Source: Lepisosteus oculatus
Taxonomy: Eukaryota; Chordata; Actinopteri; Semionotiformes; Lepisosteidae
NCBI RefSeq assembly: GCF_040954835.1
Contig: NC_090706.1
Coordinates: 32,683,148 to 32,747,147, forward strand
Direction of reading: 5' to 3'
Length of the DNA: 64,000 nt
The notes below the pieces were generated by a model, which saw only the letters and a list, made by a program, of their open reading frames with translations, was not told the DNA's origin and searched no databases. Positions within the stretch are counted from its first letter, which is position 1, and each line of letters begins with the position of its first letter. Of the stretch, positions 11,122 through 22,165 are shown in pieces. Position numbers and translations under genes: made by a program.

Positions 11122-11687
11122 GCCAGTAGCCATCTCGTTCTGCACCTCACAACTGGAATTCCACTGAAGCTCAGCAGGTGTGAGCCTGGTCAGTACCTGG
11201 ATGGCAGACCTCCTGGGGAAAAACTCAGGTTGCTGCTGAAAGAGGTGTTAGTGGGGCCAGCAGGGGGTTCTCACCCCGTGGTCCATGTGGGTCCTAATGA
11301 CCTAGTATAGTGATGGTGATGCTATACTGTAAACAGGTGCTGTCCTTTGGAAGAGATGTTAGACCGAGGTCCTGACTCTCCGTGGTCATTAAAGATCCCA
11401 GGGCATTGCTTGAAAAGAGTAGGGGTGTCCTGGGCAAATTTCCCATTGGCTCTTACCAATCATGGCCTCCTAATAATCCTCCGCTATAAATTGGCTTCAT
11501 TAGTCTGCTCTCCTCCCCACTGCTAGCTGGTGTGTGGTGAGTGTTCTTGTGCACTATGACTGCCATGGCATCATCCAGGTGGATTCTGCACATTGGTGGT
11601 GGAGGGCAGTCCCCATTACCTGTAAAGCACTTTGAGTGGAGTGTCCAGAAAAGCGCTATATAAGTGTAAGCAATTCTTATTATTATG
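11122..11687 (+). mobile_element. SINE3-type SINE, uninterrupted copy in last unit
   Basis: The 5S-derived head runs straight from gccagtagccatc through ccactgaagctcagcagg without the L2 fragment found in the other units. This copy therefore shows the pre-insertion state. It carries a better CTCF-like motif (ccagcagggggttct, 11,257-11,271) than the other array copies. Confidence 0.8.
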
Positions 11688-11970
11688 TCCTTTCACTACT
11701 TTTTTTTTCTCTTTTCCCATCGGTTATCTCTTTCCCATCGCAGGTTTCATTTTTTATTTCTTCTCCTTTCTTCCTATTTTTATATCAGTGTTGGATCCAT
11801 CTAATTTGTTTAGATCCCAAGTCTGTGATGACATTACAAGGTCGTTTTCAGCAGCATAAGCTGTGATGATTTGAACACGGCGCCTCTGTAGGCAGGAGGG
11901 GTGGGTGGAGGGCTTTGTGACGTATCGGAAACGTGTGCCTTTGTCAGCTGTTTCACTGCTACTATCTCTG

Positions 11971-12064
11971 CACTGGGTTAGCTCAATGGTTACTTCAAAC
12001 TTTGCAAGTTTCTCATTCCGCGGCCGCAAGGTTGCTGGGTTCGGACCATGGGCGCTGTCCAGTG
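11971..12064 (+). repeat. tRNA-like segment A, last unit
   Basis: This is a copy of 1,012-1,105 at the edge of the array. Similarity to the other units fades about 50 bp later, and no segment B follows. Confidence 0.45.
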
Positions 12065-12110
12065 TTTTTGTTTTTTTTTCCTCCTTTTTTTCTTTTAAAC
12101 TTAGGAACAT

Positions 12111-15033
12111 GAATCTTCATTTAAGGCTGCTTAATGGGACCAAAATTGTTCAAATCGCATTTGAGCTCTAATTTCGACACGTTGCCTTAATAACATAATC
12201 CACAATAACTGATAAAAATGTTCAGTGCTGTCATTTTTTTCTAATTTGTCTGAACTGTTTTCAGATTTTCTGTGCTTCAAGCAAAGGTCTCAGGTTATTC
12301 TCGAGAACGCCGATAATTATTTTTGTTTGGAAGAAGCGTGTGTGATGTTAAAAGTGTGAGGATTACTTAAAAATGTGCGGATTATTTACACTTACAAGTG
12401 CTGACTTGTTTTTTTCTTTTCTTATGCACGTATATTTCTTATTAATGGATTCATGTTGTGTTAAATGTATTAATGCAAATTTCCCATCTGGAACAACTAA
12501 AGAAACATATAAATACAGCCTTTTGTTTTCGGGTGTTTTATCTATTTTTTATTTTCGAAAGGTGGTAAACGTTATGTTTGATTTTTATTGTGATATAAAA
12601 TCGTTAAGAATCCTGTTCTATGTGCTTCCTCGGCTTTGTAACAATTACTTCATGGAAATTCTTATTCTATTATTGATATATTGATAGAACAGCAGGGGTT
12701 GCTCAAGCACCGTATAAAGAAAGGACAGCACTAGGCTTGCCTTAACTTCTGTGATAGAGATGATTTATGAAACAAGGTGTTTGGACAAATACTGAAACTG
12801 TACAAGCATAAAGTACGAGCAACGTAAGACATCTTAAATGTTCAGGCTTATTTTACATACAAATAAGTTAAACTGTTGCAGTCTTTCTATACTCAGAGGT
12901 ACAGTAGCTCATCGATGAAAATATCCACATCTGCATAGTCATTTTGCAGCACATACGGATAGTAATTCATAAATGTGGGCATATCCTATAGTTATTTCCT
13001 TGCATAACATACCCACATTTATCCATCAAAGACATTTATCCATTTTACAATAGCACAGCTATTATCAAATGTTACATTTATCAAAACATCCGCTAGATGG
13101 CATCCAAGGATTATTTTTGAAATAATTTGCGGCTCAAAGTTAATTGAGCAAATTCTCACGATTCCAAGGTATACCAACTTCGCCTTTAACTTTTAATCTA
13201 TGCATTAGTGCAAACCTCGTTCTTCGTGAATGTTTTTTTTTCTCTTTTTAGTGATGATTATTAAGACAAAGATGAAAAACAACTGTGCCACCAACAGACA
13301 TTTCACCAGGGACAGCACCATCACTTAGTGAGAACGGTTTGGTTTATCCCCCCTGGGTAGTTGGGAGCCTCCTGGCCATAGGGCGAAGACGTTCACTCCT
13401 TATGATCCCAACTCAGAAGAAGGGAACCAATCTTTGAGACAAACGCGAAAGGAGGTGTTCGTGTACGATATACAGAGCTAATTTCGCAATAATGGTGATG
13501 AGATACAGCTCTGTGTAATTATCTTGTCATTGTCGTCCTTCCCGAACTTCAGTTAATAACTTCCATTTCTCATTTCAAGACGATAATTAATTTGTAAAAA
13601 AAAACCTCTTGAGGGTATGCAAAAAATCACTATACCCACAAAGCCATATAAAACAGTAAATGTCAAAAATTGACAGCATTAAATCATTCGTTTTATGGTT
13701 GCCAGGAGTCTTTTATCATTACGCATTGTCCCACACGGCAAGGAACTTCGTATAAATTAGATTGTGTTTGTGGTTGCCGTTGATTGTCAATACTTGGTGA
13801 ATTAGAACGATGACCTACTAGTACAACCCCATCGTTCAGGTTAATCGAGGGTTGTTTTAGCAGGGATTGGGAAGAGGGAGCTGATGAAAGTCGCGGGAAA
13901 GTAAAAGAAAGGCTCACGGTAGATGCAGTTCAAATGAATGCGACAACTATCGAGAAAACCCCGACACATTAAACATAGTACATTGGGATTATTTTTCAGA
14001 AACATTTGTATTTATCTGTTCGAGAATAGCTGATCCCGGATAGCTGAATGATAATCCCGCTCTCCATTAATTAAAAAGAATGGGAATCCAATGTAAACCG
14101 TGTTTTACAAAATGTAATCATTTCTGGAAAAGCTTAACCATCTGCTAGAGGTTAACTCTCTGAACAGATTGTGTTTTCTGGTCATTTAAACCAAGGGATT
14201 TTACTTTTTTATTATTTGTGTGTGTGCGGGGGGTGATTTTCTTCTTTCTTCTCTGATTATATGAACATACGTGGAGGAAATCGGCCATCTCTCACCACAC
14301 CGCTTAGCGTTTTCAGCGCGGAAAAACTAGCAGCTTGCTCTGTTAATTAAAATACGAGTGCCTGCAGGTGTTGGGACAAAACCGCGTGTTGCCTGTTCAC
14401 TGGGAGTTACTTCAAGCCCTGCGTTATGTTATGTGAAGAAATGTTAAAAAGGAGAAGCGCTGGTAACCATTGGCTTAGAAAGATGATTGATCTTTTACCT
14501 GGTTGCACTGATAAACAAATAATATACATGAAATAATTAAGCGGTGTAAAGAGAATTTGTTTCACTCAACTTTTTCTGACTGGAAATACCCCATGCCATA
14601 AACTTCACTTTATGAGTATAAAAATGTGAAAAATCATAATAGAAAGGCAATCAATTTCTTGTGGTGAAATAATAGATAAATAGTAACAGTATCCCGCAAT
14701 TTCATTCTCAGAATTGCTTCGTGACCACTGGTATACTCAATGGACTGGACTGTATTCGTGAGGCAATGGAGCAATTTAGAGACGCCAAGGCGCAAGTGCT
14801 ACCCAATATAGTGATCTGTCACAGTGTCAGATGTAAGGGACTACCTGTGATAAGATTCTATACAATAACGTCTATAAACACGTGGTACAAGTTAATATAA
14901 CTTGTAGTGCGCTGCATATATGTTTTTAAACAACGTGGTTACAATATGTAAAATGTATGTTATGGTACCACAGTGGTGGATCTGAGCATCGAGAGGGTTA
15001 AACTGTCCACACTGTAATTACAGACGAAGCTCT
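12111..15033. other. Upstream DNA of the alpha exon, no gene seen
   Basis: This AT-rich DNA shows no cadherin-like reading frame on either strand and no clear repeat. A CTCF-like motif (ccgctagatggcat) stands at 13,090-13,103. Short open frames such as the one at 12,373-12,684 are rich in Phe, Leu and Ile and have no family signature. Confidence 0.6.
13090..13103 (+). promoter_or_regulatory. CTCF-like motif upstream of the alpha exon
   Basis: The sequence ccgctagatggcat agrees well with the CTCF core pattern CC-(A/G)-C-(C/T)-AG-(A/G)-(G/T)-GGC. It is a single sequence match without binding data. CTCF sites at Pcdh promoters and enhancers are established in mammals. Confidence 0.4.
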
Positions 15034-15049
15034 CATGTCGCTGTCCTCC
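15034..15049 (+). promoter_or_regulatory. CSE-like promoter element of the alpha exon
   Basis: The sequence catgtcgctgtcctcc holds the gtcgctgt core of the clustered-Pcdh conserved sequence element. It lies 376 bp before the start codon, further away than in the second cluster (169-290 bp). Mammalian alphaC2 lacks this element, so this may be a weak or ancestral form. Confidence 0.4.
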
Positions 15050-15409
15050 AATACGGTTCCGAATAAGTCTGCGATCCTCCCCCACCAGCCCCTTCCAAAA
15101 TGCCTAATACACTGGAAAATCAGAGACAAAGTATCACACACCACTGGGGTAACAAGCAGTGAGCGAGACTGGGAAAGGACCCTGAGCTTTTCATTCGCGC
15201 AAAGTTTCGCGATGCAGTTTCTTTCTTTATATTTTTATTTACATCTGTTCCTGATATCCAGCTCCTTTCCGTGCTTTTACGCATTTTTACTTAATGGAAA
15301 GTTTTATTTATAGCATTTTTTAATTTTGATTTGAGTTAATAGAGACATCATGCTGATTATAAAAATATTCACTCGCAATATACTGGACTAAGGACCAAGC
15401 ACAGCTGAA

Positions 15410-17923
15410 ATGGAACTAAGGACTGTGAAAAGAAGACGGACGTGGAGAAGGCAAGTAACCTATCTAGTTTTTTGCGCTTGTGCTATGGATTTAGTCCTGG
15501 CTCAGATACGGTATTCGATTCCTGAGGAACTGGAGCACGGAGCTTTTGTTGGCAATATAGCGGAAGACTTGGGCTTAGACGTCGGCAAACTCTCTGCTCG
15601 AAGATTCAGGATTGTCTCTGGCGCTAGAAAACAGTATTTAGAAGTCAATTTGGAAAACGGGATTTTATTTGTGAACGAGAAGATTGATAGAGAAGAACTG
15701 TGTGAACAGAATCCGATCTGTTTTTTGCACTTGCAGGTGGTCATCGAGAACCCTTTGGAGCTGTATAGGGTGGAAGTAGAAATTCTGGATGTCAATGACA
15801 ATGCCCCCAGTTTTCCATGGAGCGAATTTGTCCTCGAAATCACGGAGTCGGCGGCTCCCGGGTCTCGTTTCCCGCTTGAGAGCGCGCACGACCCAGACGT
15901 GGGCAGCAACTCTCTCCGCACATACCTGCTCAGCTCTAACGAGCACTTTGTCTTGGATATCCAGACACGGAGTGACGGCAGCAAGTTCGCAGAGCTGGTG
16001 CTCGAGAAACTTCTGGACAGAGAGCAGCAAAAGACTCACCAGGTGATTCTAACAGCAGTTGACGGGGGAATGCCAGAGAGATCTGGGACTGCACAGATCA
16101 CAATCAATGTGCTGGATGCTAATGACAACGTACCGGTCTTCGATAAGTCCTCCTATCGAGTGAGTTTAGTGGAGAATGCAGCGAGGGGTACGCTGGTTAT
16201 CAGACTTAATGCAACAGATTTAGACGAAGGATCTAACGGGGATATTTCTTACTCTTTTAGCGGGCACGCTCCTCTGAAAGTGCGAGAACTCTTCACTGTT
16301 GATTCACACTCTGGAGAGATAAGAGTCAAAGGGATCGTGGACTACGAAAAAGCCGGTGTGTATGAAATCTACGTGCAAGCCAAGGACAAAGGTCCGTCGG
16401 CTGTTGCCGTGCACTGCAAAATACTGGTTGACATTATAGATGTGAACGACAACGCACCAGAAGTGATTTTAACCTCAGTATCAACACCTGTACAAGAGGA
16501 TGCTCCCCCGGGGACTGTAATAGCTGTCATCAGTGTGATGGATCGGGATTCGGGGGAAAACGGTAATGTCGACTGCGAGATCCCAAAGAATGTGCCATTC
16601 CAGCTCCACTCCTCTTTTAAGAATTATTATACTTTGGTTACAAGTGAATTTTTGGATAGGGAAACTGTGCCAGAGTACAACATTACTTTAACTGCTAGAG
16701 ATCTGGGATCACCTCCTCTGTCTACAAAGAAAACTATCTTAGTTCAAGTCTCTGATATCAACGACAACGCTCCCCGATTCGTGCAACCTTCGTACACGGT
16801 CTATGTGACTGAGAATAACGCCCCCGGCGCTTCCATTTGCTCGGTGACCGCTTTTGATCCTGATTCGAATCAGAATGCGTATTTGTCGTACTCCATTCTG
16901 GAGGGCCATATTCAGGGCATGCCGGTGTCCACTTATGTTTCCATCAACTCAGACAACGGTAACATCTACGCGCTGCGCTCCTTTGACTACGAGCAACTGA
17001 GAAACTTTCAGATTCGAGTTCAAGCGCAAGACGCCGGGTTTCCGCCGCTGAGCAGCAACGTTACCGTGAACCTCTTTGTCTTGGATCAGAATGACAACGC
17101 TCCTGTCATTGTCTCGCCTTTACCCAAAAACGGCACAGTGGCCACGGAGATGGTCCCCAGATCTGTTGACGCCGGTTACCTGGTGGCGAAAATCACGGCA
17201 ATAGACGCAGACGCGGGGCAAAACTCCCGTCTTTCATATCAGGTTCTCCAGGCGACAGACCCGGGACTGTTTAGCGTTGCGCTTTACACGGGAGAAATAA
17301 GGACAATCCGTCGATTTGTAGATAAAGATGCCATCAGGCAAAGACTAGTCATTTTGGTCAAGGACAACGGTCAACCACCCCTCTCGGCGACTGTTTCCAT
17401 CATCTTATCAGTAGTTGACAGCGTGCCAGAATCTCTTTCTGATTTCAGCGACCTCACTCTAAGCCAAGAATCCCCCTCTAACCTAACGCTGTACTTAATA
17501 GTATCTCTGAGCACAATTTCCTTTATATTTCTGGTGGCTATAATCGTCCTGGCATCTATAAAATGTTACAAGGACAGAAATTCCATAAGGGGATGCGATT
17601 TCTCCTTTACCTCCTGCTGTGGGTTGAAACCCGAGGCTCCTACTGAAGTGTTTAAAAAATCCAACATTAACCTTCAGATATCTTCCGGAACTAAAGTGCC
17701 TACTAACTGTGTTGAAGTTAATGGCAATGGTCCCCTGTCTCAAGCCTACTGTTATAAAGTCTGTTTGACTCCGGAGTCGGCAAAAAGTGACTTCATGTTT
17801 TTAAAACCCTGTAGTCCAGCAACTCCCAGGAACAACGCTAAAGGTACAGATAACCTGGCTTCAGTCTGGAGCGGACAGAGCCGCACCAACACGGTGAACA
17901 ACGGCGCTACTACACCGAGCGAG
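15410..17923 (+). CDS. Protocadherin alpha-type variable exon (last, C-type position)
   Basis: The exon encodes 838 residues of a single-pass, calcium-dependent neuronal adhesion protein. A signal peptide covers about residues 1-31, then QIRYSIPEE. Six cadherin repeats follow, with boundaries at the DxNDN motifs ending near 131, 240, 348, 453 and 563, and EC6 reaches about 670. A membrane span lies at about 692-716. EC1 has the family C-x5-C pair (LCEQNPIC). The cytoplasmic part holds CYKVCLTPESAKSDFMFL, a motif typical of alpha-type tails. The exon ends after GAG at a gtaaag donor in phase 0, matching the first alpha constant exon 2.85 kb downstream; unspliced reading would add ten residues. 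Its place next to the constant exons suggests the C-type (alphaC2-like) member, but the exact orthologue is not settled. Confidence 0.9.
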
Positions 17924-18813
17924 GTAAAGATAGTTCTATGTACACTGAATTCCTAAACACTGCATTCATTCTAGTCCTTTTGTGAATGATTTTATATGTG
18001 AATACACGTACGAGTTAGCAGTTTTGACATTGTAAGTCATTCGCGCAAGACGGAAGTTTCGGAATGCAGATCACGACATATTAATCATTTTAACCAAGAC
18101 CATCTTAAAAATGAGCTAGGGTTCATTTTTATGTTCAATAACAGACTAGGTTTTGTCAGCCTCAATCAATCATTTGGCAGCTGCTCTGTCGCTGCATACA
18201 TACTGAGACCGCGCACAGACTAACATGTACTTGTAACCCATGCCGTGAGTATTAATTTATGATAAAATATTTAGTGTATTTTTTTACAATAATGTTTTTA
18301 ATAATATTTAAAACGTTCGCGTTTCTTTTAGGTTAAAATGTCGCTGCCGGTCCATTATCAAGCAAATCATTTTAAATTTAATATTTAAAGACAATTTTGT
18401 ACATCCAATTAACATTTAATGGATTGTTAATTTAGATAAATATGTCCGCGCATAAACGATCCAATAGCTATATTTTCAACTGTTCCTTGCAGTCCCTTTT
18501 GCGTCTTTCATCGGCTGCCTATAGCCCTTGTCAGCTCGCTCCAATGATCTCAACATTTTAAAAAACGATGATCTATGATTGTAAATAGCACTGAAACTTA
18601 ACCACATTCAATTAAAAAAGGCTGAATAGTTCAGACCGTGAGAAATACGAAGACAATGAAAGGATTATGAGCCAAGGTTATATCGATCACCTTCTTTAGC
18701 GTTCACTAAGTACTTCACAAATCTTTTTAGAATCTGTTCTATATTCGCACTCCTTGTCATTTCAACTTGATAAATCGATATATGCCGTGTACCTAGCCCC
18801 TTTCTACCGAAAT

Positions 18814-18828
18814 CCACTAGATGGAGGC
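18814..18828 (+). promoter_or_regulatory. CTCF-like motif in the alpha intron
   Basis: The sequence ccactagatggaggc matches the CTCF core with one mismatch. It sits about 0.9 kb after the variable exon, inside the alpha transcription unit. Confidence 0.35.
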
Positions 18829-19149
18829 ATCATACCACAAATGGACCACTGTAAGACGTCTGTTGCTTTGCACATGAAAACAGGCGCCTGTGTATGAATA
18901 GTGATCTGTATTAGTGAACAATCAGAGCTTAAAATATTCTGCCGAATGTTAGCGAAGATCCACGAATACAAAAGTCGTTTTACGTCATTTAGAAAAAGTG
19001 TTATTTTTTTGTTTCAAAACTTATCACATTAAAAAAATGGTAAATGAGTTTTAAGTGCACTCGCATCTGGAAGATGTTCGTTGCATGTTTTACAATCTAG
19101 CGCAAATGGGCCCCATGTGATATTGTAAAGTGGTCCGTCAAGTCTTTTC

Positions 19150-19395
19150 TCCGGAAATCAGCAGGTGACAAATAAGTGTAGGTGACGGCAATAAAACGAG
19201 CAGCAAGGGGCCTATTCGAGTGTAACCTTGACAATATGGAAATTGGTTCTGCAAAAAATAATACCTGCAGGCCTTTGGGAAACGGGAGGAAAGTTCAATC
19301 AACAAAGGGAGAACACGTAAGCCCCACACAGAAACCGCCCCAGCTCGGATTCAAACCTAGGGCTAAATAAGAACTACGAGGCCATCGCGCTAATA
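19150..19395 (-). mobile_element. Degraded V-SINE-like element
   Basis: On the minus strand it shows a tRNA-like box B (ggtttgaatccgag), then a block resembling the V-SINE core (ctgtgtggggcttacgtg, ttctccc, cctcccgtttcccaaaggc, ctgcaggt). The 5' tRNA head is only partly kept. Confidence 0.5.
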
Positions 19396-20770
19396 CGTTT
19401 ACTTAAATGCAAACATGCATCTGTATTTTTTCTAGATGAAGTGTGGAGTTTTGGAACATTTCGCTGTTACTTCAATAGATACCATCGAAGGTGCATTAAA
19501 AAAAAACAGATTCGACATTTATTGTTTCTAGCGCTTACTGAATGGGGGAAAGCAGCCCACTTTCTGCATTAATTCTCGAACTAATGGATTTAGGTTGTTC
19601 AAAGAAAACCACCAGCGGCAAAACTCAGAACCGTAGCTCGCTATAATTCCTTCATTTGACACAGCGCATATGTCTAAAGGAGATAAACCCGAAGACATTC
19701 TGTCAACAGGAACAAAAAACATGCTTCGCTTCACCACAAGCAGTCATTAATACACGAGCTCACGGTACATTAGCTTATTATCAAACGATTCCGATGGAAA
19801 AAAAAGGACAACCCCACCCATTTTAAATTATTATTCACTGCTCGGGTTTGCATGTGCTCGTTTGAAGATTTTAATCGTGTCTTGTTTCATCCTGGTGATT
19901 TTAATTGGCTTTACATGGCTAGCGTAAGGTACTTTGCATTCCGATTGTAATAAGCTTACACTGCATTTCCCTTGTTGAGTATTGTAAGTGAATTAATGGA
20001 GCATAGAGCATTATGCGTTTATATGAGGTGCAAAGGCATCTGGGGGCTATGTGTGTCTTCAGGTCTCCTGCTGGGTAACCTCTGATGAAAGAAAAATAAA
20101 TTAGGCCGATGCACTGGAGGGAGCTAGCTGGAAAACCCGAGTGGATCAGCAAGTCAGTTATCATTTTGTGTCAGAAGAGGGCGGTGGAGCTGTATTTTTA
20201 TGCGCATTGATGAGATTCAGATACGTCAACATTAAATATTAAAAACATTTTTGATTGACATATTAATTTTAAAGGTAAAGTAGCTTCTTTTAGCGTAACC
20301 ATTTCTTCGGTATCCGTATAGCAATCTGCTTTAAAAGTATAGGCAAGTTTGCTGTTAATCCTCTAACAAATGGTAGAGTTAACCACAAGCACAGAACTAT
20401 GCCGCGTCCTTCTGCTATAACAGTGAATGAATTTACAAATATATATTAAAATGAAGATTAAAATGCTACTACTGCCTATAATAATATGCCTTTTTGTGCG
20501 ACTTCAATATACTATAACTGAGGAATTTAACAAAATCAGGTGTTTCAAATATGTATTAGATAATGACAATAATGAAAACTCTTGGAACATTTTTAATTAT
20601 AAAGAGAAAAACAAATCAAAATGTATCTTGGTGTACTATAATGTTTGAACAGGACTCTGGAATGTCTGACAGCCTAGCTAATTTAGATTATCCAATAACA
20701 GTCTTGTTAAACTGTTAACCAGTAACCAGCGATGGAAATATACTAATTTTTCTTGTTCATGATTTTGCAG

Positions 20771-20829
20771 CTCAAACAGCCCAACACAGACTGGCCTCTA
20801 TCAAAGAACCAAAATTCTACTCTTAAGAG
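20771..20829 (+). CDS. Protocadherin alpha constant exon 1
   Basis: This 59-bp exon encodes LKQPNTDWPLSKNQNSTLK plus two bases. The QPN-DW motif is the start of the constant cytoplasmic domain shared by all alpha isoforms. It follows a gcag acceptor and ends at a gtacat donor in phase 2. The incoming phase 0 agrees with the variable exon. As I recall, the mammalian counterpart has the same length. Confidence 0.88.
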
Positions 20830-20921
20830 GTACATTTAGTTTTAATTCTAAAATAACATTTACTCAACTCTAGCCTTCGGAAACGGTCCCTGAACATTTG
20901 GTCTTCTTCTGTGCTCCACAG

Positions 20922-21037
20922 CTACAGCTCCATGAACATGGAAGGCACTCTGGTACGGAAAGCTATGCAGAGAGAATCAGAAAATTTGGTAACTCCTGTG
21001 GGTGGTCAGTACTGGACATGGGGAACCCAGATGAGGG
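20922..21037 (+). CDS. Protocadherin alpha constant exon 2
   Basis: This 116-bp exon lies between a ccacag acceptor and a gtacgt donor. Its first base completes a Ser codon with the AG of exon 1. It then reads YSSMNMEGTLVRKAMQRES and on to YWTWGTQMR, leaving one G. The SSMNMEG stretch aligns with the HSSVHLEE region of the mammalian alpha constant domain. The incoming and outgoing phases (2 and 1) fit both neighbours, which is strong support for the borders. Confidence 0.8.
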
Positions 21038-21476
21038 GTACGTGAGATTCACCAGTCCTTCGGTCTTTGGAAACACTTATAACTCAAAGAAACACCCTCC
21101 ATTCTGTTATACTATACGTGAGTTTTTATCTTTTTTTGCTTGTACCCTTCCACTCGTATGCAGTGGCAAAATACAGGAGCACAGTCAGCTAGCTTTCTAC
21201 CTGCATGATTGTTAATGGTACACGAATGGATATATGAGCATCCTCTTCTTCTGAGAGAAGAGAGAAACGGATGATGTAACATTTTACCGGTGTAAATGTT
21301 TAAATTATTTAATGAGTTTCAGGTGTTTTTGAGACGATTCAAGCTTTATGCACTGTAGATGACTTAATAAAATGCATATTATGGAGTGCTTTAGCAGAGG
21401 TTTTGCAATGCTGTCATGTTCCGTCATGCATCAGAAATGACTTTGATTTTCAGCGTTTCTTTATTTTGTAAAACAG

Positions 21477-21748
21477 ATTGTAGAATGTCTTCACCAGCCG
21501 TTGGGGCCACAAATCGCGCCTGGACCCCAAGATACGGCCCACAATATCCACTACACCCACCTCCCGACTACCAGCACAACGTCTACATTCCCGGGACCCC
21601 AGCGTCACATTCCACACTGAGACCGGCGCAGCGCAGTGACGTCGACGTTAAGAACTCATTTTCAACGTTTGGGAAAAAAAGGAAGCTGATGTTAAATTCC
21701 GAATACAAAGACGACGCGATGATAAACAACGACCTTTCTAATAAATGA
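21477..21748 (+). CDS. Protocadherin alpha constant exon 3 with stop codon
   Basis: The exon follows a tttgtaaaacag acceptor and is entered in phase 1, so the junction codon is GAT (Asp). It reads CRMSSPAVGATNRAWTPRYG, then YIPGTPASHSTLRP and SFSTFGKKRK, to a stop at 21,746-21,748. This matches the [28 protein letters not shown] and ITFGKK blocks of mammalian alpha constant exon 3. The tail after FGKKRK is unlike the long lysine-rich mammalian end and has few lysines (LMLNSEYKDDAMINNDLSNK). All alpha isoforms would carry this C terminus. Confidence 0.88.
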
Positions 21749-21883
21749 TATCAATTGACTTGAAAAGATTGTTTCCGCGCATTAACGTAATTAATCTCGG
21801 GATCCCGGAGCAACCTTTGGTGACGCACGTTGTGACGCAACTTCGGTCATTTAAACTTCCTTGTCAAGAAGCATTTTCTTCAC

Positions 21884-21889
21884 AATAAA
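21884..21889 (+). promoter_or_regulatory. Poly(A) signal of the alpha transcription unit
   Basis: This canonical aataaa lies 136 bp after the alpha stop codon and is the first one there. The cleavage site is not visible from sequence. Confidence 0.5.
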
Positions 21890-22074
21890 TTCAACAGGAC
21901 CGCCTGGACCACAACATCCTGTTAATGTAGCTTAACATACTGTACTGCTACGTTTTTTGCATTGAAAGATTTAGTTGACAGTTTTATTGAAAGCATCTTA
22001 GGTTTGAACTCATTTATACTGCTAATTATTTTACTGGAGCGAACTGAGTGAAGTACTTAGCTGACAAGAGCAGT

Positions 22075-22165
22075 AGCAGTAAGTCTCACCTGGGATTTGA
22101 ACCAAAGACCGTGCACGGAGGAGTCCAGGACCCTAACCAGTACTCCAGCCTGCTATCATTAACTG
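22075..22165 (-). mobile_element. tRNA-derived SINE head
   Basis: The minus strand reads ggagtactggttagggtcct (box A-like), then ggttcaaatcccagg (box B-like). The body is not recognisable, so this is a fragment. Confidence 0.45.

Larger units (their letters stand above)
1..12110. repeat. Tandem array of about 3.5 units made of nested retroelements
   Basis: The same block recurs with its landmarks at 1, 3,631 and 8,375, and a last, partly diverged unit runs from about 11,122 to 12,110. Unit 1 spans 3,630 bp. Unit 2 spans 4,744 bp because of an extra LINE insertion of about 1.1 kb. Each unit contains, in order, an L2 fragment (minus strand), the 3' part of a SINE3-type element, a tRNA-like segment, a second tRNA-like segment, single-copy-like DNA with a gtgtcgct motif, a (TAA)n tract with a reversed SINE3 tail, an L1-like scrap and the 5' part of the SINE. 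Copies differ by scattered substitutions and by TAA-tract length. The last unit lacks the L2 insert and loses similarity after about 12,110. No host gene is supported here. Confidence 0.9.
17924..20770 (+). other. Intron between alpha variable exon and constant exon 1
   Basis: It begins gtaaag and ends with a gattttgcag acceptor. It holds a degraded V-SINE-like copy (19,150-19,395, minus) and a CTCF-like motif (18,814-18,828). I see no further variable exon, and the small open frame at 20,427-20,648 shows no family feature. Confidence 0.75.

Noticed and set aside
12373..12684. 103-codon frame
   Set aside because: AT-rich and rich in Phe, Leu and Ile; no conserved motif, no splice context, no paralogue.
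15410..15802. RGD integrin-binding motif expected in EC1 of mammalian alpha isoforms
   Set aside because: No RGD is present in EC1 of the alpha exon here.
15502..15984. Long open frames on the minus strand inside the alpha exon and similar ones inside g1-g8
   Set aside because: They mirror the conserved sense frame and recur at the same place in every paralogue; none has a family signature.
20427..20648. 73-codon frame in the alpha intron
   Set aside because: No family resemblance; low-complexity AT-rich sequence.
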